From contig JAUWAU010000020.1 in assembly GCA_030601885.1 (NCBI GenBank), positions 1 to 64,000 on the forward strand: a DNA stretch of 64,000 nt. The letters are read 5' to 3'. The DNA comes from Armatimonadota bacterium. Its GTDB lineage: Bacteria; Armatimonadota; Zipacnadia; JAUWAU01. Position numbers and translations under genes: made by a program. The notes beneath the pieces are model-generated. The model ran no database searches and was not told the DNA's origin. It saw nothing but the letters and a program-made list of their open reading frames with translations. Of the stretch, positions 24,446 through 33,381 are shown in pieces (the first letter of the stretch is position 1; the number at the start of each line of letters is the position of its first letter).

Positions 24446-27238
24446 CTAACGACGACGCAGCCAACTTCCCGCCCGCTCCAGGCAGGTCGCCAGTGGCTCG
24501 CACGCGACGCTGCAGCGCTCGATGGAGTTTAGGAAGCGGCGGCCATAGGCCCGAACCAGCAAGCGCCGGTCCAGAACGAAGGCGACGCCCCGGTCGCGCC
24601 TGGTACGCACGAGCCGCCCCAGGCCCTGCCGGAAGCCGAGGATGGCTTGGGGGACGTAGTACGTGCTGCGGCTGTCTATGTCCTGGCTGTCGAGATGCTC
24701 ACACCGCGCCTCGATGACCGGGTCGCTCGGCACCGCAAACGGTAGCTTCACTACGATCAGGCAGCGCAGCGCAGCCCCGGGCACATCGACTCCCTCCCAG
24801 AAGCTCTTCACGCCCAGCAGTACCGTGCGGCGGTCGCGCCGCAGCTCCTCCAGGAGTTCCGTGCGCGCTCCGGACACCTCCTGGCACAGCAGATCCAGCT
24901 TTAGTTGGCGCATTCGGGGCAGAAGCCGTTCGTACGCTGCCGCCATGGTGCTGTGCGCCGTGAACAGAACGAGCGTGCCTCCGCCCGCCCGCTCGGCAAT
25001 GTCGGTCACGGCAGAGCACATCGATTCCAGATAGTTATGCTCGTCCGGAAGCGGCATGTCAGTGGGGATGCACAGCAGAAGCTGCCTGCGGTGGTCGAAG
25101 GGCGACGCCACCGTCAGCTCCGCCAGCCGGTGCTCCTGCGACTCGAGGCCGAGCCGTTGTCGCAAATAGTGGAACTCCCTGTCTACGGTCAGGGTTGCCG
25201 ACGTCAGTATCAGGGTTCTCTTCGGGTCGAACACTGCATTCTTCAGATGTTCCCCCACATAGATGGGAGCCCTCTTCATGGCCCAGAAAGCGCCGGTGCT
25301 CGCCTCACCCGCCTCCACCCAACACACGTCTTCGGCGTCCGTGCCCTCGAGGATCGCAGCCAGCGCGCCAAGAGCTTCCTCCCACTGGCACCCGTGCGCC
25401 TGCACATCTCGCTGTAGGCCCTCTTGATCGATGACGGCGCCGCTCGCCAATTCTCCGATGGACTCAGACATGTCGGCAAGGTAGCCGCAGAGCTCCTTGC
25501 CGGCACTCAGCAGGCGGTTGGCCTGCTCTCGCACTGCCTGCCACGTTGGCGACTGCCTCACAGGCTCTGTGAGCCGAAGCGTCCACCGCCGGAGCCGGTC
25601 CCCACGCCGGGAGGTACCGCGAGGCGCAAGCGCCACCACACGCTCCGTGAGCGCCGCAAGCTCCTCCTGCACTGCATCCGCCAGCGACCGGCACGACTCG
25701 ATCAGCGCGGGAAGCTGCTCGACGCCTGCCTCACCGCGCACTTGCTCGATGCGGCGGAGCACGGTGCCGAGCAGGCCGGCGCCCGCCGGGCGCCTCAGGG
25801 ACGCTCCGCCAGCGGCTGAACTGCCGCCGGGCGACCGAAGACGCCCGCGAAGGCGGCGCAGAAGGCGAAGCACGCCCTGCCGCGACACTTCGAGACCGAA
25901 CTGATCCGTCGCCACGTGTTCGAGGTTGTGAGCCTCATCCAGAATGAGGCACTGGTATTCGGGGAGCGTCTGCACGGCGGTGTCGGCGAACACGAGTGCG
26001 TGATTGGCGATGATGAGGTCAGCGTTCTCCGCACGGCGGCGCATGCGCTCTACCGGGCAGTTCGGGCGCCAGACACACTCGTAGCCGACGCAGGACTCGC
26101 CCTGCGAGCGCACGTCGTCGGCCAAGGCTCTGAGGCCATCAATGCTCGAGAGAGCATCCCGGGGGATCGCGCTCAGATCCCCCGTCGGGGATTCAGTCAG
26201 CCACCGGAGCAGGTACGCCACGGGGAATTGCTCCTCGAAGAACAGGGAGCCCTCCGCATCCGCCGCCCGGGCCATCACTTTGCGCAGGCAGGCGTAGTTG
26301 CCTCTGCCCTTGGCGACGGTGGCGGCGAAAGGCCCTTCGAGAGCGCTTTGAAGCAGAGGCACGTCCTTCGTGGCAAGTTGGTCCTGAAGGCTCTTGGTGT
26401 TCGTAGACACAACGACCCTCTCGCCGTTCGCAACCGCCCACTTGATCCCCGGCAGCAGATAGGCCAATGACTTGCCGGTTCCGGACCCAGCCTCCACCGC
26501 CAGCAGCTCGTCTTGATTGAAGGCCGTCGAGGCGGCCTGCGCCATCTGGATCTGGCCCGGGCGGTTCTCGTACGCCGGGTGCGCACTGCTGATGACACCG
26601 CCCGGAGAAAGATCACGCGCGATGGCGGCGGGGTCGAGCATGCATGCTTCGCGCGGCCGGGTCCGCGAACGTTTTCGCTCGCGCCGCGGCACGAGGGCCG
26701 CGTACACCGCAGGACCAACGCGTGCAGTGCGTCGGCCGGCGATGGCGCGCTCCAGCACTGCCCCGCCCGGCCAGCGCGCCGTTGCGAGTCGGCGGTGCAG
26801 ATCGTGCAGCAGGGAAGCGTCGAGAGCGGCCAGACACCGTGCCAGTGCTCGATGCAGATGCACGAGATTGCCCAGTTCGCCGGCGTTGGGCTTCCCCGCT
26901 TCAATCCCAGCATGCTCGCAGAGATCGGCGAGACTATAGCTCGGCGCTGTGGGATATGCCAAGAAGGCGAGCTGCTGCAGATCGACGGCACGCGCATACA
27001 GCGACGGGCCCGCCGGCGTCGGCCCGGCGCCCGACGCCGCGTGCAGCTCCGCGGCCCGGAACGTCATGAGTTCGTCGCTGCCAACGAGCTCGCGAAGCTC
27101 TGACACAGCGGCCCGGACAGCGGAGTCAGGAGCGCCGAGTCGCCACGTCCGGCGCTCCACCAACTCGCCATCGACAGCGCGCCCGGCGCAGAGAAGCCGG
27201 GCGCCCTTCTGCTCGGTGACCTGCGCGTAGACGGCCAT
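24446..27238 (-). CDS. dinG: DinG-type ATP-dependent DNA helicase
   Basis: A superfamily 2 (XPD-like) 5'-3' helicase of 930 residues. ATG at 27238 was chosen for the conserved MAVYAQVTEQKGARLL start and GAAGG 8 nt upstream. The first ~200 residues look like a poorly conserved nuclease-like N-terminal domain. Helicase motifs follow: Walker A VEAGSGTGKSLAYLLPG, iron-sulphur cluster cysteines (NYACLRK, SCVGYECVWRPNC), DEAH (LILDEAHNLEH), LILTSATL, LFTAHSTM, VLLGVKSFWEGVDVPG and FRQGLGRLVRTRRDRG. It resolves DNA structures in repair or replication. It lies downstream of ssb on the same strand, with a strong hairpin between them. Confidence 0.92.
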   Translation of the reverse strand: MAVYAQVTEQKGARLLCAGRAVDGELVERRTWRLGAPDSAVRAAVSELRELVGSDELMTFRAAELHAASGAGPTPAGPSLYARAVDLQQLAFLAYPTAPSYSLADLCEHAGIEAGKPNAGELGNLVHLHRALARCLAALDASLLHDLHRRLATARWPGGAVLERAIAGRRTARVGPAVYAALVPRRERKRSRTRPREACMLDPAAIARDLSPGGVISSAHPAYENRPGQIQMAQAASTAFNQDELLAVEAGSGTGKSLAYLLPGIKWAVANGERVVVSTNTKSLQDQLATKDVPLLQSALEGPFAATVAKGRGNYACLRKVMARAADAEGSLFFEEQFPVAYLLRWLTESPTGDLSAIPRDALSSIDGLRALADDVRSQGESCVGYECVWRPNCPVERMRRRAENADLIIANHALVFADTAVQTLPEYQCLILDEAHNLEHVATDQFGLEVSRQGVLRLLRRLRGRLRSPGGSSAAGGASLRRPAGAGLLGTVLRRIEQVRGEAGVEQLPALIESCRSLADAVQEELAALTERVVALAPRGTSRRGDRLRRWTLRLTEPVRQSPTWQAVREQANRLLSAGKELCGYLADMSESIGELASGAVIDQEGLQRDVQAHGCQWEEALGALAAILEGTDAEDVCWVEAGEASTGAFWAMKRAPIYVGEHLKNAVFDPKRTLILTSATLTVDREFHYLRQRLGLESQEHRLAELTVASPFDHRRQLLLCIPTDMPLPDEHNYLESMCSAVTDIAERAGGGTLVLFTAHSTMAAAYERLLPRMRQLKLDLLCQEVSGARTELLEELRRDRRTVLLGVKSFWEGVDVPGAALRCLIVVKLPFAVPSDPVIEARCEHLDSQDIDSRSTYYVPQAILGFRQGLGRLVRTRRDRGVAFVLDRRLLVRAYGRRFLNSIERCSVACEPLATCLERAGSWLRRR

Positions 27239-27425
27239 GTTGTGCGCCTTCGGCGGCCAGAGGGCGCTTCGCCCAACGGCGATGGGCGGCGCCAGGTGGC
27301 CCGGGCCGTGGGTCTGCCCTATATGGTGCCAGCTTTCTGCTCCTGGAACGCGATTCCTGCGTGTTGACCGGAACATCAGCCGGCGCTGCGGATGTGGCGG
27401 CGCCCGGGGGGACGATATATGCGAA

Positions 27426-27469
27426 AGAGCCGAAGGCTTCGCGCGCATGTGCGCGCAGCCTTCGGCTCT
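27426..27469 (-). terminator. Long hairpin between ssb and dinG
   Basis: A 13-bp stem (AGAGCCGAAGGCT with AGCCTTCGGCTCT) is topped by a 6-bp GCGCGC stem and an ATGT loop. No U tract follows on the minus strand, so it may be an attenuator, processing site or 3'-end stabiliser for ssb. Confidence 0.55.
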
Positions 27470-27504
27470 GGGCGTGTCAGCGGATCCGGCCTCGTGGTCG
27501 CGTC

Positions 27505-27945
27505 CTACACCGGCGTTTCCACCTCGAGCGCGGAGTCAATCACGCTTATGACTCCCGAGAGTGTGGCGTATTCCCACGCATCCTTACGCAGCTCTTCCAT
27601 GTCTATGCGCCCGGCCAAGAGATCGTCCTGAAGCGGACGAATATGCTTGGCTTTCACAACCGTGAGGTGCTCGCGCCCCCCGCCCCGCGTCACATAGCTC
27701 TCTTTGTTCAGGGTCCCAAAGACCACGAAACGCTCGCCGCGCTTCACGTTCTCCGCCGCCCAATGGCCAAGCTCGCCCCAGACGTCAATGAGAAACAGAT
27801 CAGAGACTGGCTCGCCCGTTGATCGGTAGAAGGGTCGGTCCACCTCGAAGCTAAACTCCGCCTTGATCTGCCCGGATGCCTTTTGCCTGACAGTAGCATC
27901 CTTCGTGGCCACACCACTCACCGCAATGAAATTCAGATCAGCCAA
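27505..27945 (-). CDS. ssb: Single-stranded DNA-binding protein
   Basis: A 146-residue OB-fold SSB. TTG at 27945 was chosen because GGAGG lies 8 nt upstream and the family start (ADLNFIAVSGVATKDATVRQ) follows directly. Core features are FSFEVDRPFYRSTGEPVSDLFLIDVWGELGHWAAENVKRGERFVVFGTLNKESYVTRGG. The usual acidic C-terminal tip (DDDIPF type) for partner binding is absent; the protein ends SALEVETPV. It may therefore be a secondary SSB. It is transcribed from the promoter at 28222-28249 through a long structured leader and probably continues into dinG. Confidence 0.8.
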   Translation of the reverse strand: MADLNFIAVSGVATKDATVRQKASGQIKAEFSFEVDRPFYRSTGEPVSDLFLIDVWGELGHWAAENVKRGERFVVFGTLNKESYVTRGGGREHLTVVKAKHIRPLQDDLLAGRIDMEELRKDAWEYATLSGVISVIDSALEVETPV

Positions 27946-28020
27946 ACAACACACCTCCTGCAAGTGCCCCGACACGCCCTCACTCTCTCATAAGCGAAGC
28001 GCACCGCCGGCCCATCCAAC

Positions 28021-28052
28021 GCGGTCGTAACAGGTCAACCCGTCACGACCGC
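28021..28052 (-). promoter_or_regulatory. Hairpin in the ssb leader
   Basis: GCGGTCGT and ACGACCGC form an 8-bp perfect stem around a partly self-complementary loop, within the predicted ssb mRNA leader. The function is unknown. Confidence 0.45.
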
Positions 28053-28170
28053 ATTCCTGCTCCTACGATAGACACAGCCACTTGAGTTCTCTTGCCCCGC
28101 GGCTGCGCTGCCTGTTGCTCCACCCCACGATGGGCCCATGGTACGCCGAGGGAGGCTGGGCTGTTTTCAT

Positions 28171-28214
28171 GTTACGTCGCCCGGCAGCCCTGCTCCGCCG
28201 CCAGGCGACGTAAC
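28171..28214 (-). promoter_or_regulatory. 11-bp stem at the predicted 5' end of the ssb transcript
   Basis: GTTACGTCGCC and GGCGACGTAAC pair perfectly around a 22-nt GC-rich loop. It lies directly downstream of the -10 box at 28222-28227, so the transcript would begin with this hairpin. Confidence 0.55.
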
Positions 28215-28221
28215 GCGCGCT

Positions 28222-28249
28222 AGTATAGCAAATTCCGTTCGATTGTCAA
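28222..28249 (-). promoter_or_regulatory. Sigma-70-type promoter for ssb
   Basis: On the minus strand, TTGACA (28244-28249), a 16-bp spacer and TATACT (28222-28227). Transcription would run about 270 nt before the ssb start. The remaining stretch 28250-28548, ahead of divergent pyrG, shows no gene and no clear promoter. Confidence 0.75.
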
Positions 28250-28539
28250 TAGCCTCGTGCGAATGCCGCGGAATCTCTCCGGGTTTGCCTTCAGAACACC
28301 CGTGTCTCGATGCCGAAAGGACCATCTGAGCCGCCATCCGTTTCTCCGAGCGGCCACGCGATGGCCTAAGGTCAGAAGAGGGTCCGCTGATGTGCTTCTC
28401 GCAGCCAACGTTCTCGCCCCGGTGCTGTCCCCCGGCGCAACTGTGGCATTGCCCACTGACCGACGAGTATTGAGCACCGGCACGCAGGAGCTTTCGATTC
28501 GTGGCGCGAACAGCGAAGTATGCAGCGCCGGGAGGGTAG

Positions 28540-30186
<1,647 letters not shown>

Positions 30187-30272
30187 GGCACCTGGTTCCA
30201 AGGCGCATCGCCCCGAACACGTCCACGCGCGGCCACTGCGGAAGGCATTGCTGCGCTGCCCGCCCTCTACTT

Positions 30273-31694
30273 CTACGCCCCGCGAGCCGCGATGGCGCAA
30301 CGGTACATGTTCTCGTACCTCTCTGCCGACTGTTCCCAGGAGAAGTCGCAGGCGAAGGCATTCCGAAGCAGTGCCGTCCAGCGTTGCGTGTCCCGGTAGG
30401 CGGCCAGCGCACGGTCCACGGCGGCCAAGAGCGCATCAGGCGAGTACTCGAAGAACACGAAGCCGTTGCCATCGGGGCCTCGCTCGCTGATGGTGTCGGC
30501 CAGCCCGCCGGTGGCTCGCACGATGGGGATGGTGCCATAGGCGAGACTTATCATTTGCGTCAGCCCGCACGGCTCGTAGCGCGACGGGATCAGAAACAGG
30601 TCGGAGCCGGCGTAGATGCGCCTCGCAAGGGTGGCATCGTAGGCAAGCCTGATCCCCGTCTTGTCGGGGAGACGTTCCGCCAGCTTCTCAAAGAGGCTGT
30701 GGTAGCGCGGCTCGCCGGTGCCCAGCAGTACCAGTTGTAGGTCGGCGGCAAGAAGCTCATCGATCACCGCCTCGACGATGTCCAGACCCTTTTGCGCTGC
30801 CAGTCGCGTCACGATGCCGATCACAGGCACATTTCGTGCCGGCATGCGCATGTCGGCCTGGAGTGCCTGTTTACACTTGGCCTTCCCGCTGAGGTCATCA
30901 GGCCCGAAGGTGGCCGCGATCTCGGTATCCGTGCGCGGATTCCACGTGTCGTAGTCAATGCCGTTGAGAATGCCCTCGAGGGCGTCGCCGCGCCACTGCA
31001 GCACCTTCTCGAGCCCCTCGCCGAACTCCCGCGTCTGTATCTCGCCCGCGTAGCGCTCGCTCACCGTGTTTATGCGGTCGGCGGCGACGATGCCCGCCTT
31101 CATGAAGTTGAGGTATTCGCCCATCTCCAGGTCGTGAAAGGCGGTCGAACCCCGCGCCACGCCGAGCACGTCCGTCGCGCTCTTGGGAAACGTGCCCTGA
31201 TAGGCCAGATTGTGGATCGTGTATACGGTAGCCGGGCGCAGCCCGGTAACCAGGCGCTTGAGATACACCGGCACGATCCCGGTGTGCCAATCGTGGCAGT
31301 GGACCACATCTGGCTCCCAGCCGGTCACGCCTGGCACCGCCGTGACGGCGCGACTGAACAGCGTGAAGCGCTTCAGATCGTCGGGGTGGCCGAACAGGCC
31401 CTCTCGGTCGTAGTATTCGTCCCGTTCGATCAGGTACACGGGCACCTCACCGCCGGCGATGCTCGTTTGGAGCACGCCGATACTTGCGGCTTGGGCGCCC
31501 AGAGGAATCGTTGCTGTGCCTATACGCTTCAGCGGTGCTTCGGCCCGCTCGGCCACGCCGCGATACTTCGGCATCACCACCCGCACGTCTATGCCCCGCT
31601 CTTTGAGAGCCTTCGGAAGCGAGCCGGCAACGTCGGCCAGTCCCCCGGTCTTGGCAAGGGGTGCAACTTCCGCAGCAGCAAGTAGTACTTTCAT
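30273..31694 (-). CDS. glgA: Glycogen synthase (ADP-glucose type)
   Basis: A GT5 enzyme that extends alpha-1,4-glucan from ADP-glucose. The 473 residues match the family length. The donor-binding N-terminus is MKVLLAAAEVAPLAKTGGLADVAGSLPKAL, containing the KTGGL motif. Later motifs are VVHCHDWHTGIVPVYLK, YTIHNLAYQG, DAL-EGILNGIDYDTWNP, IGIVTRLAAQKG and SRYEPCGLTQMISLAYGTIPIVRATGGL. The ATG overlaps the glgC stop in an ATGA arrangement, so translation is probably coupled. It is the last gene of the galT-kinase-regulator-glgC-glgA operon and converges on pyrG across 86 nt. Confidence 0.97.
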   Translation of the reverse strand: MKVLLAAAEVAPLAKTGGLADVAGSLPKALKERGIDVRVVMPKYRGVAERAEAPLKRIGTATIPLGAQAASIGVLQTSIAGGEVPVYLIERDEYYDREGLFGHPDDLKRFTLFSRAVTAVPGVTGWEPDVVHCHDWHTGIVPVYLKRLVTGLRPATVYTIHNLAYQGTFPKSATDVLGVARGSTAFHDLEMGEYLNFMKAGIVAADRINTVSERYAGEIQTREFGEGLEKVLQWRGDALEGILNGIDYDTWNPRTDTEIAATFGPDDLSGKAKCKQALQADMRMPARNVPVIGIVTRLAAQKGLDIVEAVIDELLAADLQLVLLGTGEPRYHSLFEKLAERLPDKTGIRLAYDATLARRIYAGSDLFLIPSRYEPCGLTQMISLAYGTIPIVRATGGLADTISERGPDGNGFVFFEYSPDALLAAVDRALAAYRDTQRWTALLRNAFACDFSWEQSAERYENMYRCAIAARGA

Positions 31695-32938
31695 GTCCGC
31701 TCCCTTTCGTTTTCCGCCAGTGCCGCGACTCGCGATATGACCGCCACTCCGCCCGGTGTCACCGTAACGCGCCTGCGGTCCTGCTCGGCGTCGTATCCGA
31801 AACACGACCCGGGCGGGATGCACACCCCTCGATCCACGATGCTCCGCCTGAGCTTGGCCCCGTGGCCAACGCACACGCCGGGAAAGAGGATCGAGTCGGT
31901 AACCTCAGCATCGCGCTCCACTCGGACGTATGATGACAGAACGGACCGCACAACCCGGGCCCCGCTGATGATGCAGCCTCCGGAGATCAGCGAGTCGATG
32001 ACGCCCGCGCCGGGATTCGACGCCGAGAGCACCGTCTTTGCCGGAGGACACTGCTCCATATGGGTGCGTAAGGGCCATTGGTCGTCATACAGATTGAACC
32101 TCGGCTCCACCGCCACCAGGTCCATGTTCGCCTCGTGGTAGCTATCGATGGAGCCGATATCCCGCCAATACGCGGGGGCGCCGGTGTGCTCGTCTCGGAA
32201 GCCGTAGGCGAAGGCCCGGCTGCCCGCGACCAACGCCGGCACGATGTTACGGCCGAAATCGTGCTCCGTATCTTGTCTGGCATCATCAATAACCGCCCTC
32301 ACCAGCACCTCGGTGGTGAAGACGTACACGCCCATCGAGCACAAAGCCATCTCAGGATCGTCAGGCAGGGCTTTCGGATCGGCAGGCTTTTCCTCGAAGC
32401 CGATGATGCGTCGGTCCTGATCCACCTGTGCCACACCGAGGCTCGTGGCCTGGTGCCTGGGCACCGGAACGCAGGCGATGGTCAGATCGGCGTGCCGCTC
32501 CACGTGAAACGCCACCAGATCGCGATAGTCCATCTTGTACACGTGATCGCCTGACAGTATTACAACGTATTGCGGCTTCTCCATTTGGAGCACGTAGATG
32601 TTCTGAAAGATGGCATCCGCTGTGCCCTGGTAAAACTGCGTGCGCATGCGTTGCTGGGGGGGCACCGTGTGGACGAACTCCCCCAATTCAGCGTTGAAGA
32701 TGGACCAGCCCAGGCGAATGTGTCGATCCAGGGATAGGGACCGGTACTGGGTGAGCAGGTATATTCTGCGGAGCCCGGAGTTGGCGCAGTTCGAGAGGGT
32801 GAAGTCCATGATGCGGTAGATGCCGCCGAAGAACACGGCGGGCTTGGCGCGGTCGCGGGTGAGGGGGTACAACCGCTCGCCCTGGCCGCCGGCCAGTATC
32901 ATCGCCAGGGCGCTGCGCATGGGATCGACTGGCGTCAT
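31691..32938 (-). CDS. glgC: Glucose-1-phosphate adenylyltransferase
   Basis: Makes ADP-glucose, the committed step of bacterial glycogen synthesis. The 415 residues begin with the nucleotidyltransferase motif AMILAGGQGERLYPLTRDRAKPAVFFGGIYRIMDF. QFYQGTADAIFQNI, VVILSGDHVYKMDY, GFEEKPADP and YWRDIGSIDSYHEANMDL follow, then a left-handed beta-helix (ISGARVVRSVLSSYVRVE, SILFPGVCVG). Allosteric control is expected from the family but effectors cannot be read here. It lies 9 nt after the response regulator gene and overlaps glgA by 4 nt. Confidence 0.97.
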   Translation of the reverse strand: MTPVDPMRSALAMILAGGQGERLYPLTRDRAKPAVFFGGIYRIMDFTLSNCANSGLRRIYLLTQYRSLSLDRHIRLGWSIFNAELGEFVHTVPPQQRMRTQFYQGTADAIFQNIYVLQMEKPQYVVILSGDHVYKMDYRDLVAFHVERHADLTIACVPVPRHQATSLGVAQVDQDRRIIGFEEKPADPKALPDDPEMALCSMGVYVFTTEVLVRAVIDDARQDTEHDFGRNIVPALVAGSRAFAYGFRDEHTGAPAYWRDIGSIDSYHEANMDLVAVEPRFNLYDDQWPLRTHMEQCPPAKTVLSASNPGAGVIDSLISGGCIISGARVVRSVLSSYVRVERDAEVTDSILFPGVCVGHGAKLRRSIVDRGVCIPPGSCFGYDAEQDRRRVTVTPGGVAVISRVAALAENERERT

Positions 32939-32947
32939 GGGAGGGGA

Positions 32948-33340
32948 CTACGTCCCTTCGTCTTCGGCAGCTTCGGGGCGAGTGGTGCTGGCGAGAGCCT
33001 TGTCGATCTCGTTCAACAACTCGGTCAGATCCCCCGACTTCACCACGTACGCGTCCGCCGACCAGCTCTGGAAGTCATCCTTGAAGCTGGGGTACGCGGT
33101 ATTGATGACGACGGGCAGCTTACGATCCACATCCAGGATCTTCTGCATGGCCTCCAGGCCATCCATGTCGGGCATTCCGATGTCCAGCACGACCAGGTCC
33201 AAAGGCTCCGCGGCTACCTTCTCCACGGCGTCTTTGCCTCCGGCCACACATATCACATCGTATCCCACTCGCGTGAGTTCCATCTCCAGTAAAACGCGCT
33301 GGTGCTTGTCATCTTCCACCACGAGTATCTTTTTTTTCAC
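32948..33340 (-). CDS. Single-domain response regulator (CheY-like)
   Basis: A 130-residue receiver domain with no output domain. Key residues are visible: acidic pair E9/D10/D11 (VVEDD), phospho-acceptor D53 (VVLDIGMPDMDG), T81 (VVINTAYPS) and K101 (YVVKSGDL). The GTG start is followed by eight A residues (GTG AAAAAAAAG), a homopolymer that could slip during replication or transcription. It lies between the histidine kinase (41-nt gap) and glgC (9-nt gap). It is therefore probably the kinase's partner and acts through protein contacts, perhaps on carbohydrate storage; that link is inferred from position only. Confidence 0.92.
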   Translation of the reverse strand: MKKKILVVEDDKHQRVLLEMELTRVGYDVICVAGGKDAVEKVAAEPLDLVVLDIGMPDMDGLEAMQKILDVDRKLPVVINTAYPSFKDDFQSWSADAYVVKSGDLTELLNEIDKALASTTRPEAAEDEGT

Positions 33341-33381
33341 GACGCTCGCCTCACTTGGCCGGTGCCAATGCTGCAGCGGGA

